DNA of 64,000 nt. It comes from JANRLJ01 sp033762735. GTDB lineage: Bacteria; Chloroflexota; Anaerolineae; Aggregatilineales; Phototrophicaceae. Positions 7,761 through 17,360 of the stretch are shown piece by piece (the stretch's first letter is position 1; each line of letters begins with the position of its first letter). Made by a program: the position numbers and the translations under genes. The notes beneath the pieces are model-generated. The model had not been told where the DNA came from, made no database searches, and worked only from the letters and a program-made list of their open reading frames with translations. The stretch lies in NCBI GenBank assembly GCA_033762735.1, contig JANRLJ010000084.1, forward strand, positions 1-64,000, read 5' to 3'.

Positions 7761-7850
7761 ACAAGAATCCTTTCTGTTTCGGTTGAGACAGTCACTGGCA
7801 GGAAAATGCGGTTTGCAGTAGGGCATCACCTCCTTTCATCGTTTACCTCA

Positions 7851-8756
7851 TCATGAGGGTACGATACCGAGTACCGGACACAGGTCTTTCAGGAGCAGCG
7901 TGCCGCACACATGGCAGTAGCCATAGCCGGTGCGGGTATTGAACGCGAAGCTGGCGTGCTGATCGCCATGCTTGTGCCGTTCGGGGAAGGGACAGCGCCC
8001 TTTCAGCCACTCAGCGGCAGGACGATAGCCCTGTCCGGCGAATGTCTGGACGACTGCATCCATCAACGCGGGAGAGGGGACAAATCGGGTGGAGGTTGTC
8101 CGACGGGTGGCAGAGCATGGCTCACGTCGCTGAATGGGCGTTACTGGCGGAAAAGCATTCAGGGGATAACGCGCCTCGGTGAGCCGTTTGATTTCACACT
8201 GCCGTCCATCACGCCCCGGCTTGCTGTTGATCGTGTTGGGCAGCCGGAGACTCTGAGCGGGGCTGAGTCTGTCACCGCCCGTTCTTAGGGCTAATTCTTG
8301 CAACAGTTCCCGTGCCTTCCCCATGTCCGACAACGGTTCTTCCAGCCACCAGTAGGCGTGGTAGCCGCCCCCCGAGAACACGATACAGGAAGGAACCGGT
8401 GACATCGCCTCCAGCCGCTGCAATGCTATGTCAGAGGGATCATCCACATCGACAAATAAGGCCGGCAGTGCCACCACATCGGCAAGCCCGCCGCGCTGCC
8501 AGCGAGTCAGCTCAGTTCGCCGCAGTCCGACCGCGAAGTACGCACCCCAGCCCTGCACATTTGCCCTTTGCAAGGCAGCGAGGGCGGTACGTAAGGCATT
8601 GTTGTCGGACAAAGGGATATGGCGTGAAGGTGTCGGACGATCACCAGCGGGATGAATAGCGGTTAGTGTCAGACAGGCGTCGGGGGGCTGGATGCAGTGG
8701 TGGTAGAGGTGATAGAAAAAGGGTTGAAGCAGTCCTGCACCTTCAAAACAGGGCAA
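7851..8756 (-). CDS. Archaeo-eukaryotic-type primase with C-terminal zinc finger
   Basis: The AEP/RepB-primase pattern is present: LFVDVDDP (catalytic Asp pair, residues 101-107), SGGGYHAYWWL (128-138) and SLRLPNTINSKPG (169-181), matching the metal-binding, nucleotide-binding and third motifs of plasmid primases. Residues about 250-297 form a CHC2-type zinc finger (CPF..H, then CHVC). It would make primers for replication of the element. It overlaps the end of the methyltransferase-helicase gene by 14 bases; the start is TTG at 8756 or a later weak codon. A second, DnaG-like primase is encoded at 24.4 kb, so two priming systems coexist. Confidence 0.85.
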   Translation of the reverse strand: MPCFEGAGLLQPFFYHLYHHCIQPPDACLTLTAIHPAGDRPTPSRHIPLSDNNALRTALAALQRANVQGWGAYFAVGLRRTELTRWQRGGLADVVALPALFVDVDDPSDIALQRLEAMSPVPSCIVFSGGGYHAYWWLEEPLSDMGKARELLQELALRTGGDRLSPAQSLRLPNTINSKPGRDGRQCEIKRLTEARYPLNAFPPVTPIQRREPCSATRRTTSTRFVPSPALMDAVVQTFAGQGYRPAAEWLKGRCPFPERHKHGDQHASFAFNTRTGYGYCHVCGTLLLKDLCPVLGIVPS

Positions 8757-11700
8757 GCTGCTGCGGCAGTTCGTCTCCTTTCGCCGCTGTCACAGGACGG
8801 GGGGCAGGCTTTTCCCGTCGCGTTGGTGCTTCTCGCGGCTGGGGGATGAACACGGGTGCGCGTGAAGGGGTTTCATTCGCTGATTGATCCGAAGGGTTAA
8901 CCGCCTCAACCGTCGGAGCCGCTCCAAACGCGGCTTTCGCCCGTTCGATGATCGTCCCGGCAACTTCTGCCTCGCAGCCCATAAACACGACACGCTCCGT
9001 TTTCAGCCAGTTCGTCAGCCATGAGGTCAGCCTCTCCTCGTGCGTTGGGTGACTTGAAAAGGCCGAAGCGCGCATCCCGATGATTTCATCTGTGCCGTCA
9101 GCCAGAACGGTGAGCATCTGCGCTTTGAGCTTCGCCCACTGTTTGTCGGTAAGGACGTGAACACGATCAAGATAGGTTTCAACGGATTCCAGATGTACCC
9201 CCGCTGACTGCCGGGGCGCTTTGGGTTTCGGCATCGCTTGCCGTGTTCCGACGGTGACCTTTGCGCCCAATTCCACTGCCAGGGCGATCAGTGGATCGGA
9301 CTGCCCATTGGCGGTGACAGGCAGGAGTTCGGGATCCGCTGTCCCGCTGTCCGCCGCGACGTTCCAGTAGGCAGTATCTTCGTTCCCGATCTCATCCACC
9401 GCCTCACTGCGCTTGAACAGTGCTGTTGGATCGAGCAGACTTTCGTCGCGCCCAATCGCGTCGAGCAGTGCTTGCTCAAAACCGCCTTCGCCCTCCGTCA
9501 GGGCATCCAACCCGCTCAGCCCCACCTCGCCTGTCAGCAGCTTGGCCGCCCGCTGCTTGCGGCTCATCAGCTGCACCGCCGTCGCTTCCATGGTCGCTTC
9601 GTAGTACAGGTAGTACACCTTACACAGCGCGTGTGTCTGGTTGAGCCTGTACGAGCGGGCTGCCGCCTGCATCAGCGTGCCGAGATTGAAGACAAGCTCG
9701 AAGAAAATCAGTGTAGGGAAGTGCAAAAGATCCAACCCGGTTTTGACCAGCTCCGGGTTGCAGATAACGACGTTCGTTCCCTTCGCCACTTCACCCTCGA
9801 TGACGGCTTCACGTCGTTCAGCATCCACCGTGTTCTTGAGGATGAATGGTTTCGCGTCGGGGATGTGCTCCCGGATCAGCTGTTCGATGCGCGGCTGGAT
9901 GTCGCGGGTCGCAGTCTGACGCAGATAAATCACGCACGGTCGGTCTTCGGCCAGTTCCGCCCGCACCAGGTCAATCAGTGCCTGCTCCTTGGCGAAGATA
10001 CGCGTCTCGCCGAACGACGGTAGCGATACGACGGGATGCGGCTGCACCTGACCGGTGAGCGGGTGCTTCAGGTTGTGGATCACTGCATAGGGACGGAACA
10101 ACCCATTCGGCCAGCCCATCGCCCACTGCAGGTAGGCTGCGCGAAACGAAACATCGCCCTCCCAGCGCCGCTGGATCAGGTAATCCTTGAGCCGCTGACG
10201 GGTCTTGTCGTACTCGCTGTAGACATCCGCGTCCATCTCGACCGGCAGCGCGATCTCCTCGAAGTTCGGGAGCGCTTTACCGAGGTCGCCGAGGGAGAAG
10301 AATACGGCATGATCTAGGACTTCTGCCACCAGCAGTGGCGAGATACCCGGTGCTTCGGTGTATGGGCGCTCGTAAGTGGTGGTGCCCGTAAAGGCACCTG
10401 TCTCTTTGTCGTATGATGGTCGCTCCTCGACCACCATCTCGCGTACCCCCATGTCGGCCACCCAGCGGGCCTCGGCGCGCCCACGCTGCTTCATGTTCTC
10501 CTCGGTGATGGACTGCCAGGCGCGTTCGCCGCGCGGTTTACGGCTCAGACGCGGGGCACCGCCCCAGTTATACCGCTGTCGGACACGCGCATTCAGGTGA
10601 TATTCGAGGTTGAACAGGCTGCTGGAGCGTCCGTTGAACGGGGTGCCCGTCATCGCCAGCACTTTACGGGCAATCCCTGCCATCCGCCCGAACGCCTCAC
10701 CGGTGCCGGTGTCGCCATGCTGTGCCTCATGCACCTCGTCCCACACCAGCAGGTACACCCGGTCACGGTACAATCGCTTCAGGTACTCATCAATTCGGTA
10801 ACGGGGATTCTTCGGTGGGTACTTCTCCCCTGGTTTCGGACGTGCCCCACGATCACGCGCTTCCTGCCACAGTGGCGCAAGACAGACAGTACACGTCCGT
10901 TTGCCACCTTCCAGCCACGAACGTGAGGCAGGGACACGGGTTCCTTTCTTCTCCTGCATCACAATGCTGCCACAGGTCGGACAGTGCGGCAGCTTCTCAC
11001 GGTGGATACGCTGATCCGGCGCATATCCGTCTGGTACCAGTGCACCATAACGCCACAGTGCGGTGGCTTTTTCCCACCAGAGAACGGCTGCGTCCCACGC
11101 ACAGCCCAGTTTGGTCAGGTCACGCTTGATCAGCCCAATCTTGGCGATATTTGCGCCGAGTGTTTCCGCCCTAGTCATAAAACGCTTGATGTCTTCGTGG
11201 CGATCCAGCCGTTCCACCACAATATCAGGGCTGATGGAACGGAGTTCACGCTTCCATTTTTCCACCAGATGGGGGGGCGCGACGATCAGCGCAACCTGGT
11301 CAGGGCGCATCTCACCCGAAAGCTGTTTCACCACGCCAGCGGCAATCGCAATCGCTGCCGCACCGCCAATCGCGGTTTTGCCCACGCCCATTTGGCCCAC
11401 CAGAAGGATGCTGTCGCGGGATCGGAAGCCGCGGACAACTGCACCGATCACATGCTTCTGCGCCGTGTAGAGTGTGTGCTTTCCCTTCAGCCGGATGCGA
11501 TCCAGCCAGCGCCCCATGCCAGCAAAGTCGAAGCTGTACATCGGTTTGAAGCGGGTGTTGAGATAGCTCGCCAGCGCGCTTTTGTTGGCAGTGATGAAAT
11601 TCAGGAGCGCCTCATCCCCCTCCATCTCCACCGTGGTTCCGTCCTGTGCCAGGAGGGTGAGGGTCGTGGTCGGTTTTAGACGAATGACCGTTTTCTTCAC

Positions 11701-12669
11701 CTGCCGTTCGGGATCGTCCGGCGCGGCTTCAACCTCGACGCGGGCGACCTGCTCCACAGGCTGCGTCTTCCCTCGGATGGCAACGCGCCCGTACTCGCTG
11801 GTCTCGATGACGGCCCCATCCGCCACGCCGGCGGCCAGTACCAGGGCGAGATGTCCGGGACGCGGGGCGACGACGGGTTCGATGTCCGACGGCGGCGGTG
11901 GCACTTCCAGCAGCGCCTGGAAGCCGTTAGAGCGCCATGCCCCACGATCGTCGATCAGCCGCAAGCCTTGCACCTCGTCGATCACATCGGGTGCAAACAC
12001 GAACTTGCGGTGGTGATCGGGTGGCGCTGGAACACGATAAATCGGCTGCGATTGCACCACAAGTGGGCGTGGTTCTGACTTCTCCCTCAGAATCGTGTTG
12101 TAGAGCGCGTCGGGTTCTGGCTGCACGCCTTTAATCGCCGCAACGATGATCTGATCGTACTCATTCAAGTGTTTTCCGGGCAGCGCCCAGACATCGACGC
12201 TGCGGCTGTTTTTGGCGAAGAACGCCGCTGCTTCCTGCGTCAAGTGCTGGTTATAGACGACCCAGAAGATGATCGCGCCGTCCGCCGCCCATTTCCACGC
12301 ATGACGGAGATACGCAAACTCGACCCGCTTGGATGCTTTCGCCAGCTTATCATGGTCATACGGGGGGTTGGCCCACAGGATGCCGAATGCCTCGTTTGAG
12401 GCGACAAGCCGCTCCACATCGCAGCGCACCGCCTGCGTCGGACCGAAACGTGCGATACATTTCTGGCCGCGTTTACCGTCCAGTTCATTCGCGTAGGGTG
12501 TGACATTCCACGCCTGCGCCGCTGCTTCGAGAAACTCGCCCTCTCCTGCATACGGATCGAGCATCCGGGTCTCAGGGGTAGCGGGTGCGACGAGCGACAG
12601 AATCGCCGGGTAGTGATGCGGCGAAACAGGCAGGTATCCGAGAATTTCCTTGCTTTCTGCACGTGCCAT
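8743..12669 (-). CDS. Fused DNA methyltransferase and SF2 helicase, 1308 residues
   Basis: An N-terminal class I methyltransferase shows LDPYAGEGEFL (about residue 38) and ANPPYDHD (about 100), the motif I and NPPY signatures of adenine-N6 methylases; the part resembles the DUF6094 family. A SF2 helicase follows: Walker A GQMGVGKT (about 428), DEVH (about 645), MTGTPFNG (about 676) and the arginine-finger region QAAARSYRLNQ (about 1005). Two Cys pairs (CPTC about 565, CTVC about 593) form a zinc ribbon inside the helicase. The architecture recalls phage DarB-like and plasmid antirestriction methylase-helicases. ATG at 12669 follows AAAGGAGA. A role in protecting or replicating the element is inferred. 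Confidence 0.85.
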   Translation of the reverse strand: MARAESKEILGYLPVSPHHYPAILSLVAPATPETRMLDPYAGEGEFLEAAAQAWNVTPYANELDGKRGQKCIARFGPTQAVRCDVERLVASNEAFGILWANPPYDHDKLAKASKRVEFAYLRHAWKWAADGAIIFWVVYNQHLTQEAAAFFAKNSRSVDVWALPGKHLNEYDQIIVAAIKGVQPEPDALYNTILREKSEPRPLVVQSQPIYRVPAPPDHHRKFVFAPDVIDEVQGLRLIDDRGAWRSNGFQALLEVPPPPSDIEPVVAPRPGHLALVLAAGVADGAVIETSEYGRVAIRGKTQPVEQVARVEVEAAPDDPERQVKKTVIRLKPTTTLTLLAQDGTTVEMEGDEALLNFITANKSALASYLNTRFKPMYSFDFAGMGRWLDRIRLKGKHTLYTAQKHVIGAVVRGFRSRDSILLVGQMGVGKTAIGGAAAIAIAAGVVKQLSGEMRPDQVALIVAPPHLVEKWKRELRSISPDIVVERLDRHEDIKRFMTRAETLGANIAKIGLIKRDLTKLGCAWDAAVLWWEKATALWRYGALVPDGYAPDQRIHREKLPHCPTCGSIVMQEKKGTRVPASRSWLEGGKRTCTVCLAPLWQEARDRGARPKPGEKYPPKNPRYRIDEYLKRLYRDRVYLLVWDEVHEAQHGDTGTGEAFGRMAGIARKVLAMTGTPFNGRSSSLFNLEYHLNARVRQRYNWGGAPRLSRKPRGERAWQSITEENMKQRGRAEARWVADMGVREMVVEERPSYDKETGAFTGTTTYERPYTEAPGISPLLVAEVLDHAVFFSLGDLGKALPNFEEIALPVEMDADVYSEYDKTRQRLKDYLIQRRWEGDVSFRAAYLQWAMGWPNGLFRPYAVIHNLKHPLTGQVQPHPVVSLPSFGETRIFAKEQALIDLVRAELAEDRPCVIYLRQTATRDIQPRIEQLIREHIPDAKPFILKNTVDAERREAVIEGEVAKGTNVVICNPELVKTGLDLLHFPTLIFFELVFNLGTLMQAAARSYRLNQTHALCKVYYLYYEATMEATAVQLMSRKQRAAKLLTGEVGLSGLDALTEGEGGFEQALLDAIGRDESLLDPTALFKRSEAVDEIGNEDTAYWNVAADSGTADPELLPVTANGQSDPLIALAVELGAKVTVGTRQAMPKPKAPRQSAGVHLESVETYLDRVHVLTDKQWAKLKAQMLTVLADGTDEIIGMRASAFSSHPTHEERLTSWLTNWLKTERVVFMGCEAEVAGTIIERAKAAFGAAPTVEAVNPSDQSANETPSRAPVFIPQPREAPTRREKPAPRPVTAAKGDELPQQLALF

Positions 12670-12694
12670 TGACTTCTCCTTTCAAGAATCAAAA

Positions 12695-12723
12695 CAGCCG
12701 CCTCCTTATCAGGTAGACGGCTG
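12695..12723 (-). terminator. Intrinsic terminator after the anti-sigma gene
   Basis: CAGCCG arms extended to an imperfect 12-bp stem, followed on the minus strand by TTTTGATT. It lies after the stop of the anti-sigma-like gene and before the methyltransferase-helicase start, separating the two transcription units. Confidence 0.65.
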
Positions 12724-12757
12724 CCCTGTAACTTCTGTTGATTACTGAATGTGCTGG

Positions 12758-13546
12758 CTACTGGAGGCTGTTCGCAAGGGCAATCATCGCGTCACGATCA
12801 AGACCCGAGCCTGTATCCGCAGAACCGCCATTGGCAAGAATCTCGTAGATCATATCGCCTTCCTGCCAGCGTAGGCGTTGAACCGAGGCGTCCGGCAACC
12901 AAACCGCTTGGTTGTCTGACGACATTACCCACGTTCCTGCTACATATTCCCCCAGTACGTTGCCAATTGTCACCTGCTCGATAGGCGCGTCGGGGCCAAT
13001 CCCACTGTCACCGTCAGTCAGTAACCCGTATTCTGCATAAGCGGCTGGCTGCTGAGTAATGAGCAGCTCGGCACCGGGACGTTGATAAAAGAGCGATGCA
13101 GCATGACGGCTTGCTGTATAGCCTGCTCCGCCAAAGGTATAACCGCTTGGGATTGACGAAGGCTGTTTCAGGGTAAAGCCCGCAAGGGCTTCGACCTGGG
13201 CAGGCTCCATTCGACTGGGTTCAGCCTGATCTGATGACACTTGAGTTTCAACCGTGATCGTGCTGCTGGAAGCCCGATTGAACAATGTATTGAGAACCTC
13301 CTGTGCGAGAGAGTGCAGCGGTGGGGTGACCCAAATCACACTAACCGTTATCACAGCAGCAGCGACGGTGGTCAGCGCAAGCCGAACCGAATGTGAATTC
13401 ATTGCAGTTTTCATGAGGGTTTTCCTTTCGGATTGGACTCGCCATGGCATTTTTGCCATACGGTCATAAGCATTTTGACTGGGACGCGGTTGAAAGTGGT
13501 GTAGTTGCTCCACTAACGCCCGTTCCTTTTCGGTGTGTTTATCCAT
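12758..13546 (-). CDS. Membrane-anchored anti-sigma-factor-like protein
   Basis: The start shares a base with the stop of the ECF sigma gene (TAATG). The 262-residue protein has a cytoplasmic N-terminus of about 52 residues, one membrane segment (residues 54-73, VRLALTTVAAAVITVSVIWV) and an extracytoplasmic domain with FTLKQPSSIPSGYTFGGAGY, resembling DUF4367-type sensor domains of anti-sigma factors. No zinc-binding HxxxCxxC motif is seen. It likely holds the sigma factor at the membrane and releases it on an envelope signal; this is inference from topology and pairing. Confidence 0.7.
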   Translation of the reverse strand: MDKHTEKERALVEQLHHFQPRPSQNAYDRMAKMPWRVQSERKTLMKTAMNSHSVRLALTTVAAAVITVSVIWVTPPLHSLAQEVLNTLFNRASSSTITVETQVSSDQAEPSRMEPAQVEALAGFTLKQPSSIPSGYTFGGAGYTASRHAASLFYQRPGAELLITQQPAAYAEYGLLTDGDSGIGPDAPIEQVTIGNVLGEYVAGTWVMSSDNQAVWLPDASVQRLRWQEGDMIYEILANGGSADTGSGLDRDAMIALANSLQ

Positions 13547-14112
13547 TACAGGGACTCCTGTAGATCAGCCAATTTCGCTAGAGCGCGACGAAGCGTTACA
13601 GAGATCGTGTTTTCCGGCACCTGAAGGTGATCCGCAATCGCTTTGACCCGCCATCCAAGGACATAGCGCAGCACGAGGATATCTTGCTGCTGTTGCGGCA
13701 GCCTGCTCAGCGATTTCCATAAGCTTTGCGATTGTTCCGCCGCGATCATCTGGCTCTCCGGGGCATTATCCGCCGCGCTAGAGACAAGCTCAGTATCCGT
13801 CAGTTCGCTCGCTAGGTGACGTTGATTGGTGCGATGCTTGTCAATCACCAGATTGCGGGCGATATGGAGCAACCATCCGAGTGCTGCACTCTCGTTTCCC
13901 TCGAAGCGATCACGTGAACGCCATGCCTTCAGGTACGTCTCTAACCACAAATCCTCGACATCTTCGCGCGGTTCACCATACAGTGCGTAGATGTAGCGAA
14001 AGACAACCAAGTGTGTTCGTTCGTACAGGCGGGTAAAGGCTTCAGCCCCTTGATAAACCCGTGATTCACTGAATGAGCGGCGTAATCTCAAATCATATCG
14101 GCTCAACTCCAT
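13546..14112 (-). CDS. ECF-type RNA polymerase sigma factor
   Basis: The 188-residue protein has sigma region 2 (YIYALYGEPREDVEDLWLETYLKAW and the following DRFEGNES) and region 4 (LPQQQQDILVLRYVLGWRVKAIADHL ending in a helix-turn-helix with ISVTLRRALAKL), with no region 1 or 3, the architecture of ECF sigma factors. ATG at 14112 follows AGGAG with five bases; the upstream frame to 14241 has no start signal and is dropped. It pairs with the anti-sigma-like gene. Its target promoters are not evident; the secreted-protein gene at 16.4 kb is a nearby candidate. Confidence 0.88.
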   Translation of the reverse strand: MELSRYDLRLRRSFSESRVYQGAEAFTRLYERTHLVVFRYIYALYGEPREDVEDLWLETYLKAWRSRDRFEGNESAALGWLLHIARNLVIDKHRTNQRHLASELTDTELVSSAADNAPESQMIAAEQSQSLWKSLSRLPQQQQDILVLRYVLGWRVKAIADHLQVPENTISVTLRRALAKLADLQESL

Positions 14113-14186
14113 GTCTCCTGTTCCCGAACAAGCAACGTCGACGTTCACTAAGGAAACGCTGCAAATGGCAAAATATGACATGGAAA

Positions 14187-16373
14187 CTAGGGTAGTCGGA
14201 TAATCTCTTGGGTGATGCCGCCTGTGATCAGGCGGGTCCACGAGTCGATATCGAGGTCAATCGCGTAGATGGGCAATCCCCCTTCACAACGTGTCTTACG
14301 TACCAGCATCGCCGCTTGCCCGGCTGACCAGAGGTAGGGAGCCCATGCCTCGAACACGGGGACTTTGACAAGCTGTGATACATGTCGGTGAAGCTGTCCG
14401 ACGGCCTGTTCCTCGCTCACGTACAGGAGATACGTGGTAGATTTCCCACCGTAGTTGGGATTGATCACCAGGTCGTGGAGCAGGATCAGCGAGGTGAACT
14501 TTGCTTCGGGGATATTGGCGAAGTAGTCGTGATACATGCCCGTGTTCCCCTCCCCTGCCGTCAGTTCGACAGCGGGCGCATCCCAGGGAACAACCGTCAC
14601 GACATCCCCTTTCGACAGCTTAGCCCGGATCGCTTCGACGGCCATGCGCGGCCCACCAAGATTGACGTAGATACACACGCCCTCGTGGACTGCAAAGCCG
14701 TAGCACCATACACTGCCTGTGATGCTGCCGGTCAGTTCACCGACGAACCCCTGCTCGATGCGGATGATGCGCCCATTGGAGGTATTGGGTTGAACAGGAG
14801 CAAGAGGTTGTGCTTTGGCGGCACGGATGGCTGTTTGCACTGCATCCAGCGGCTCGCCGTCGGCAGGCATGGGGACAGGTTTGAAGATGCGAACAGCGGA
14901 CGGCTGCGCTTCATCCGTTACAACGGGGGATTCGACTTCTGGCTCAGCGTTACCGACTGCTTCTTCAACAGCAGGTTGCTGACCCTCCTCGATCAACGTT
15001 CGCTTGATCTCCGCGTCCGTCCGGGGCAGCACCGCGCCAGGTGGGACAACTGCGCCCCGCGTGATCCTGATGCCGGGGATCGGTTGGTGCGGAGTGAGTT
15101 CCCGCTCGAATGACCAGCACACGCCGATGTTCTCGAAGTCCACATCATAGCTCCACCCATGCTTTGTGTTGTGGTGGTAGAGCTTGAGGACTTTGCCACG
15201 TGTTCCCGTCGGGATGGGTTTGCCATCCGGCGTTTCGAGCTCAAGCCGTGCGTAAGCGGTGTCGTCCAGCCCAAACAGGCGCGGCGGTAGTTCACTCGCT
15301 GGTACAGCCTTCACCTGCATCCCCAGAATGGCGGCCGCTTCATCGACCGTGCAGGGTTCGTCGTCAGACAACGGGATACTTTCGACAAGGGCATCCAGCG
15401 CCGCGACTTTCTCCGCACTTTCAAAGCGCCACTGCTGATTGTAGATCGAGTGCAGCGCACCGTGGCGCTGGAGTGTGGCGATGAGGTCAGGGCGTGGATT
15501 GCCGACCCGAAAGTGCGGCGGCAGGTCGAACACCCACACCGGCTCGCACTCCTCCTGCTGGCTGATCCAGATCCTCCGGGTGGCGAAAATGCCGTTCTCA
15601 CCCTTCACGATCAGGTCGCCATTAGGCGCCTGCTCCTTGCCGAGAATGCTGCCGCCGAAGATGTCCAGCAGCGGCGATACAGGGTCAAGCGGTGGTTCGT
15701 CGGCGTGGATCTGGTTGGTGATGAGCGCGTGAATAGCGTTGGGTAACTGATCACGCATGAAGTACCATGCCTTGCGCTTGCCGCTGAAGCGTGCGCCATG
15801 CCGCTTGAGCAGTTCCCGATGCGGGTAGGTGTCACCCAGCAGCCACCACCAGACGCTCCCACCTTCCTCGCGCTGACTGCGCTCGACGGTGATCCCTTTG
15901 ATCACACTTTCCCGTTCGCCCGTTGAAGGCGACGGCAGACGAAAGCCGACGGGATTGAAATCGGGACCGGAACCCGGCACAATCGGTGCGTAATCGCGTG
16001 TGCGGCTGTTGGGAAGCTCACGCCACATGCCATCCCGCCACAGGTACGCTGCGGCTTGATGAAAGCAGCGGGACGTTGTCTCAGCACGTTTCAATTCATC
16101 AGGGGTTACTTTCAGCAGAATGTACCCGTGGTGCACTACCACATCGTCCTCAATCTGGACGTAAATGTATGACGCTTGGCGCGGGGAGACATTCCGCGCC
16201 CGTTCCCCGTATAACGCCAGAAGGATGTGCGCTGCCCCACTGCTGTACCCAATTTTGTGCGCGCTGACCGTTTTGTGCATGGCTGGGTCTTTCACCCGCT
16301 GCGCGCCGTAGGTACTGATGGCGATAATGTGGTATTCGTCAGATAATCGTTGAGTATCTTTGGATTGCGTCAT
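14187..16373 (-). CDS. Large hypothetical protein, 728 residues
   Basis: No complete family is recognised. Residues about 170-220 (WWLLGDTYPHRELLKRHGAR, then FSGKRKAWYF) resemble the small domain, found in many plasmid proteins, that reads G-TY-hR-lK-GA-W---KaWYf. The middle is Pro/Ala-rich and acidic. The C-terminal 200 residues look globular and include LILLHDLVINPNYGGKSTTYLLYVS. There are no membrane segments. ATG at 16373 has CAGGAG eleven bases upstream. It is alone between the sigma gene and the divergent secreted-protein gene. Single-stranded nucleic-acid handling is a guess from the KaWYf segment. Confidence 0.7.
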   Translation of the reverse strand: MTQSKDTQRLSDEYHIIAISTYGAQRVKDPAMHKTVSAHKIGYSSGAAHILLALYGERARNVSPRQASYIYVQIEDDVVVHHGYILLKVTPDELKRAETTSRCFHQAAAYLWRDGMWRELPNSRTRDYAPIVPGSGPDFNPVGFRLPSPSTGERESVIKGITVERSQREEGGSVWWWLLGDTYPHRELLKRHGARFSGKRKAWYFMRDQLPNAIHALITNQIHADEPPLDPVSPLLDIFGGSILGKEQAPNGDLIVKGENGIFATRRIWISQQEECEPVWVFDLPPHFRVGNPRPDLIATLQRHGALHSIYNQQWRFESAEKVAALDALVESIPLSDDEPCTVDEAAAILGMQVKAVPASELPPRLFGLDDTAYARLELETPDGKPIPTGTRGKVLKLYHHNTKHGWSYDVDFENIGVCWSFERELTPHQPIPGIRITRGAVVPPGAVLPRTDAEIKRTLIEEGQQPAVEEAVGNAEPEVESPVVTDEAQPSAVRIFKPVPMPADGEPLDAVQTAIRAAKAQPLAPVQPNTSNGRIIRIEQGFVGELTGSITGSVWCYGFAVHEGVCIYVNLGGPRMAVEAIRAKLSKGDVVTVVPWDAPAVELTAGEGNTGMYHDYFANIPEAKFTSLILLHDLVINPNYGGKSTTYLLYVSEEQAVGQLHRHVSQLVKVPVFEAWAPYLWSAGQAAMLVRKTRCEGGLPIYAIDLDIDSWTRLITGGITQEIIRLP

Positions 16374-17275
16374 GCTACGCTAACTCCTGGATATTGGTAT
16401 TCGGTGGGTGAAGCCGTGAAACTTCGTCTCGTTTTTTTCCTTATCTCGATACTTTTGGTTGCCGGGACTGCCTTTGCGGATGACGATCCCGAAACGCCCT
16501 GGCCGCTTGAAGAACGCTGTGTGTCTGTCACTACCCAACCATCAGAGGAATGGACCTTTGAGGGAACAATTGTCGCTACAGGGTGGGCTGGGATTCACGG
16601 AATGAACGCGGCATGGGGCACTCCACAGATACTGGCCTTTGACGACGGTTGGATAACTTCCGGTGGTTTCGGAACCTTATCCCCTGACGGACGATGGTAT
16701 GCTGTCCCACAGGCAACGTTCAGACCTGACAGCCTCTATGGGGGTTACGCAGATGTTGCAAAATTACTGGTTTATGATTTGATGGATAGGCAGACTGCAT
16801 TTCGACTAGAATGGAACGATACTTACGACTTGTTTTTTGGCTCTTCATCCAGTCGTTACTATACATTCCGCACACCCGTATGGTTTGATAACGAAACCAT
16901 CATTTATCAACGCGGCGAAACATATTATTTTGTGCATGTGCCTGACTTGGAAATCGAGGAATGGACATCTCCTTCCGAATGGGAAGGTGTTAGTCCAGTT
17001 TGGGTATTTATTTCCCATCCATCACCTGATTGGTCACGGATAGTTGCCCGTATAGACGGCATTGAGCTGTTCAATACGGAAACTAATGAGATTATTGCTG
17101 AGGTTTATAGCCCAACTGCTAACATTGACCTTCCAACCATTGCATGGCATCCCAACTCAACTGAATTCATCTTATCAGGGGCACTATCTACGATTTTGTA
17201 TGATGCGAATGGCAGATTACTCGACACAATTTCTTTGCCCCTTGAAGAAAATACGCTTGACAACCTCTATATAAG

Positions 17276-17284
17276 ACAGAATGC
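17276..17284. repeat. Left target-site duplication of the IS
   Basis: ACAGAATGC immediately precedes the left inverted repeat and is repeated immediately after the right one at 18810-18818. Nine bases is long for an IS3-type element, which usually duplicates 3-5. Confidence 0.85.
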
Positions 17285-17360
17285 TGTACGTCGTCAAAAG
17301 AAATGAGACACGAGAAGGGTTTTGCTAAGAGGTACTTTGTCCCCATTATACCCAACCATT

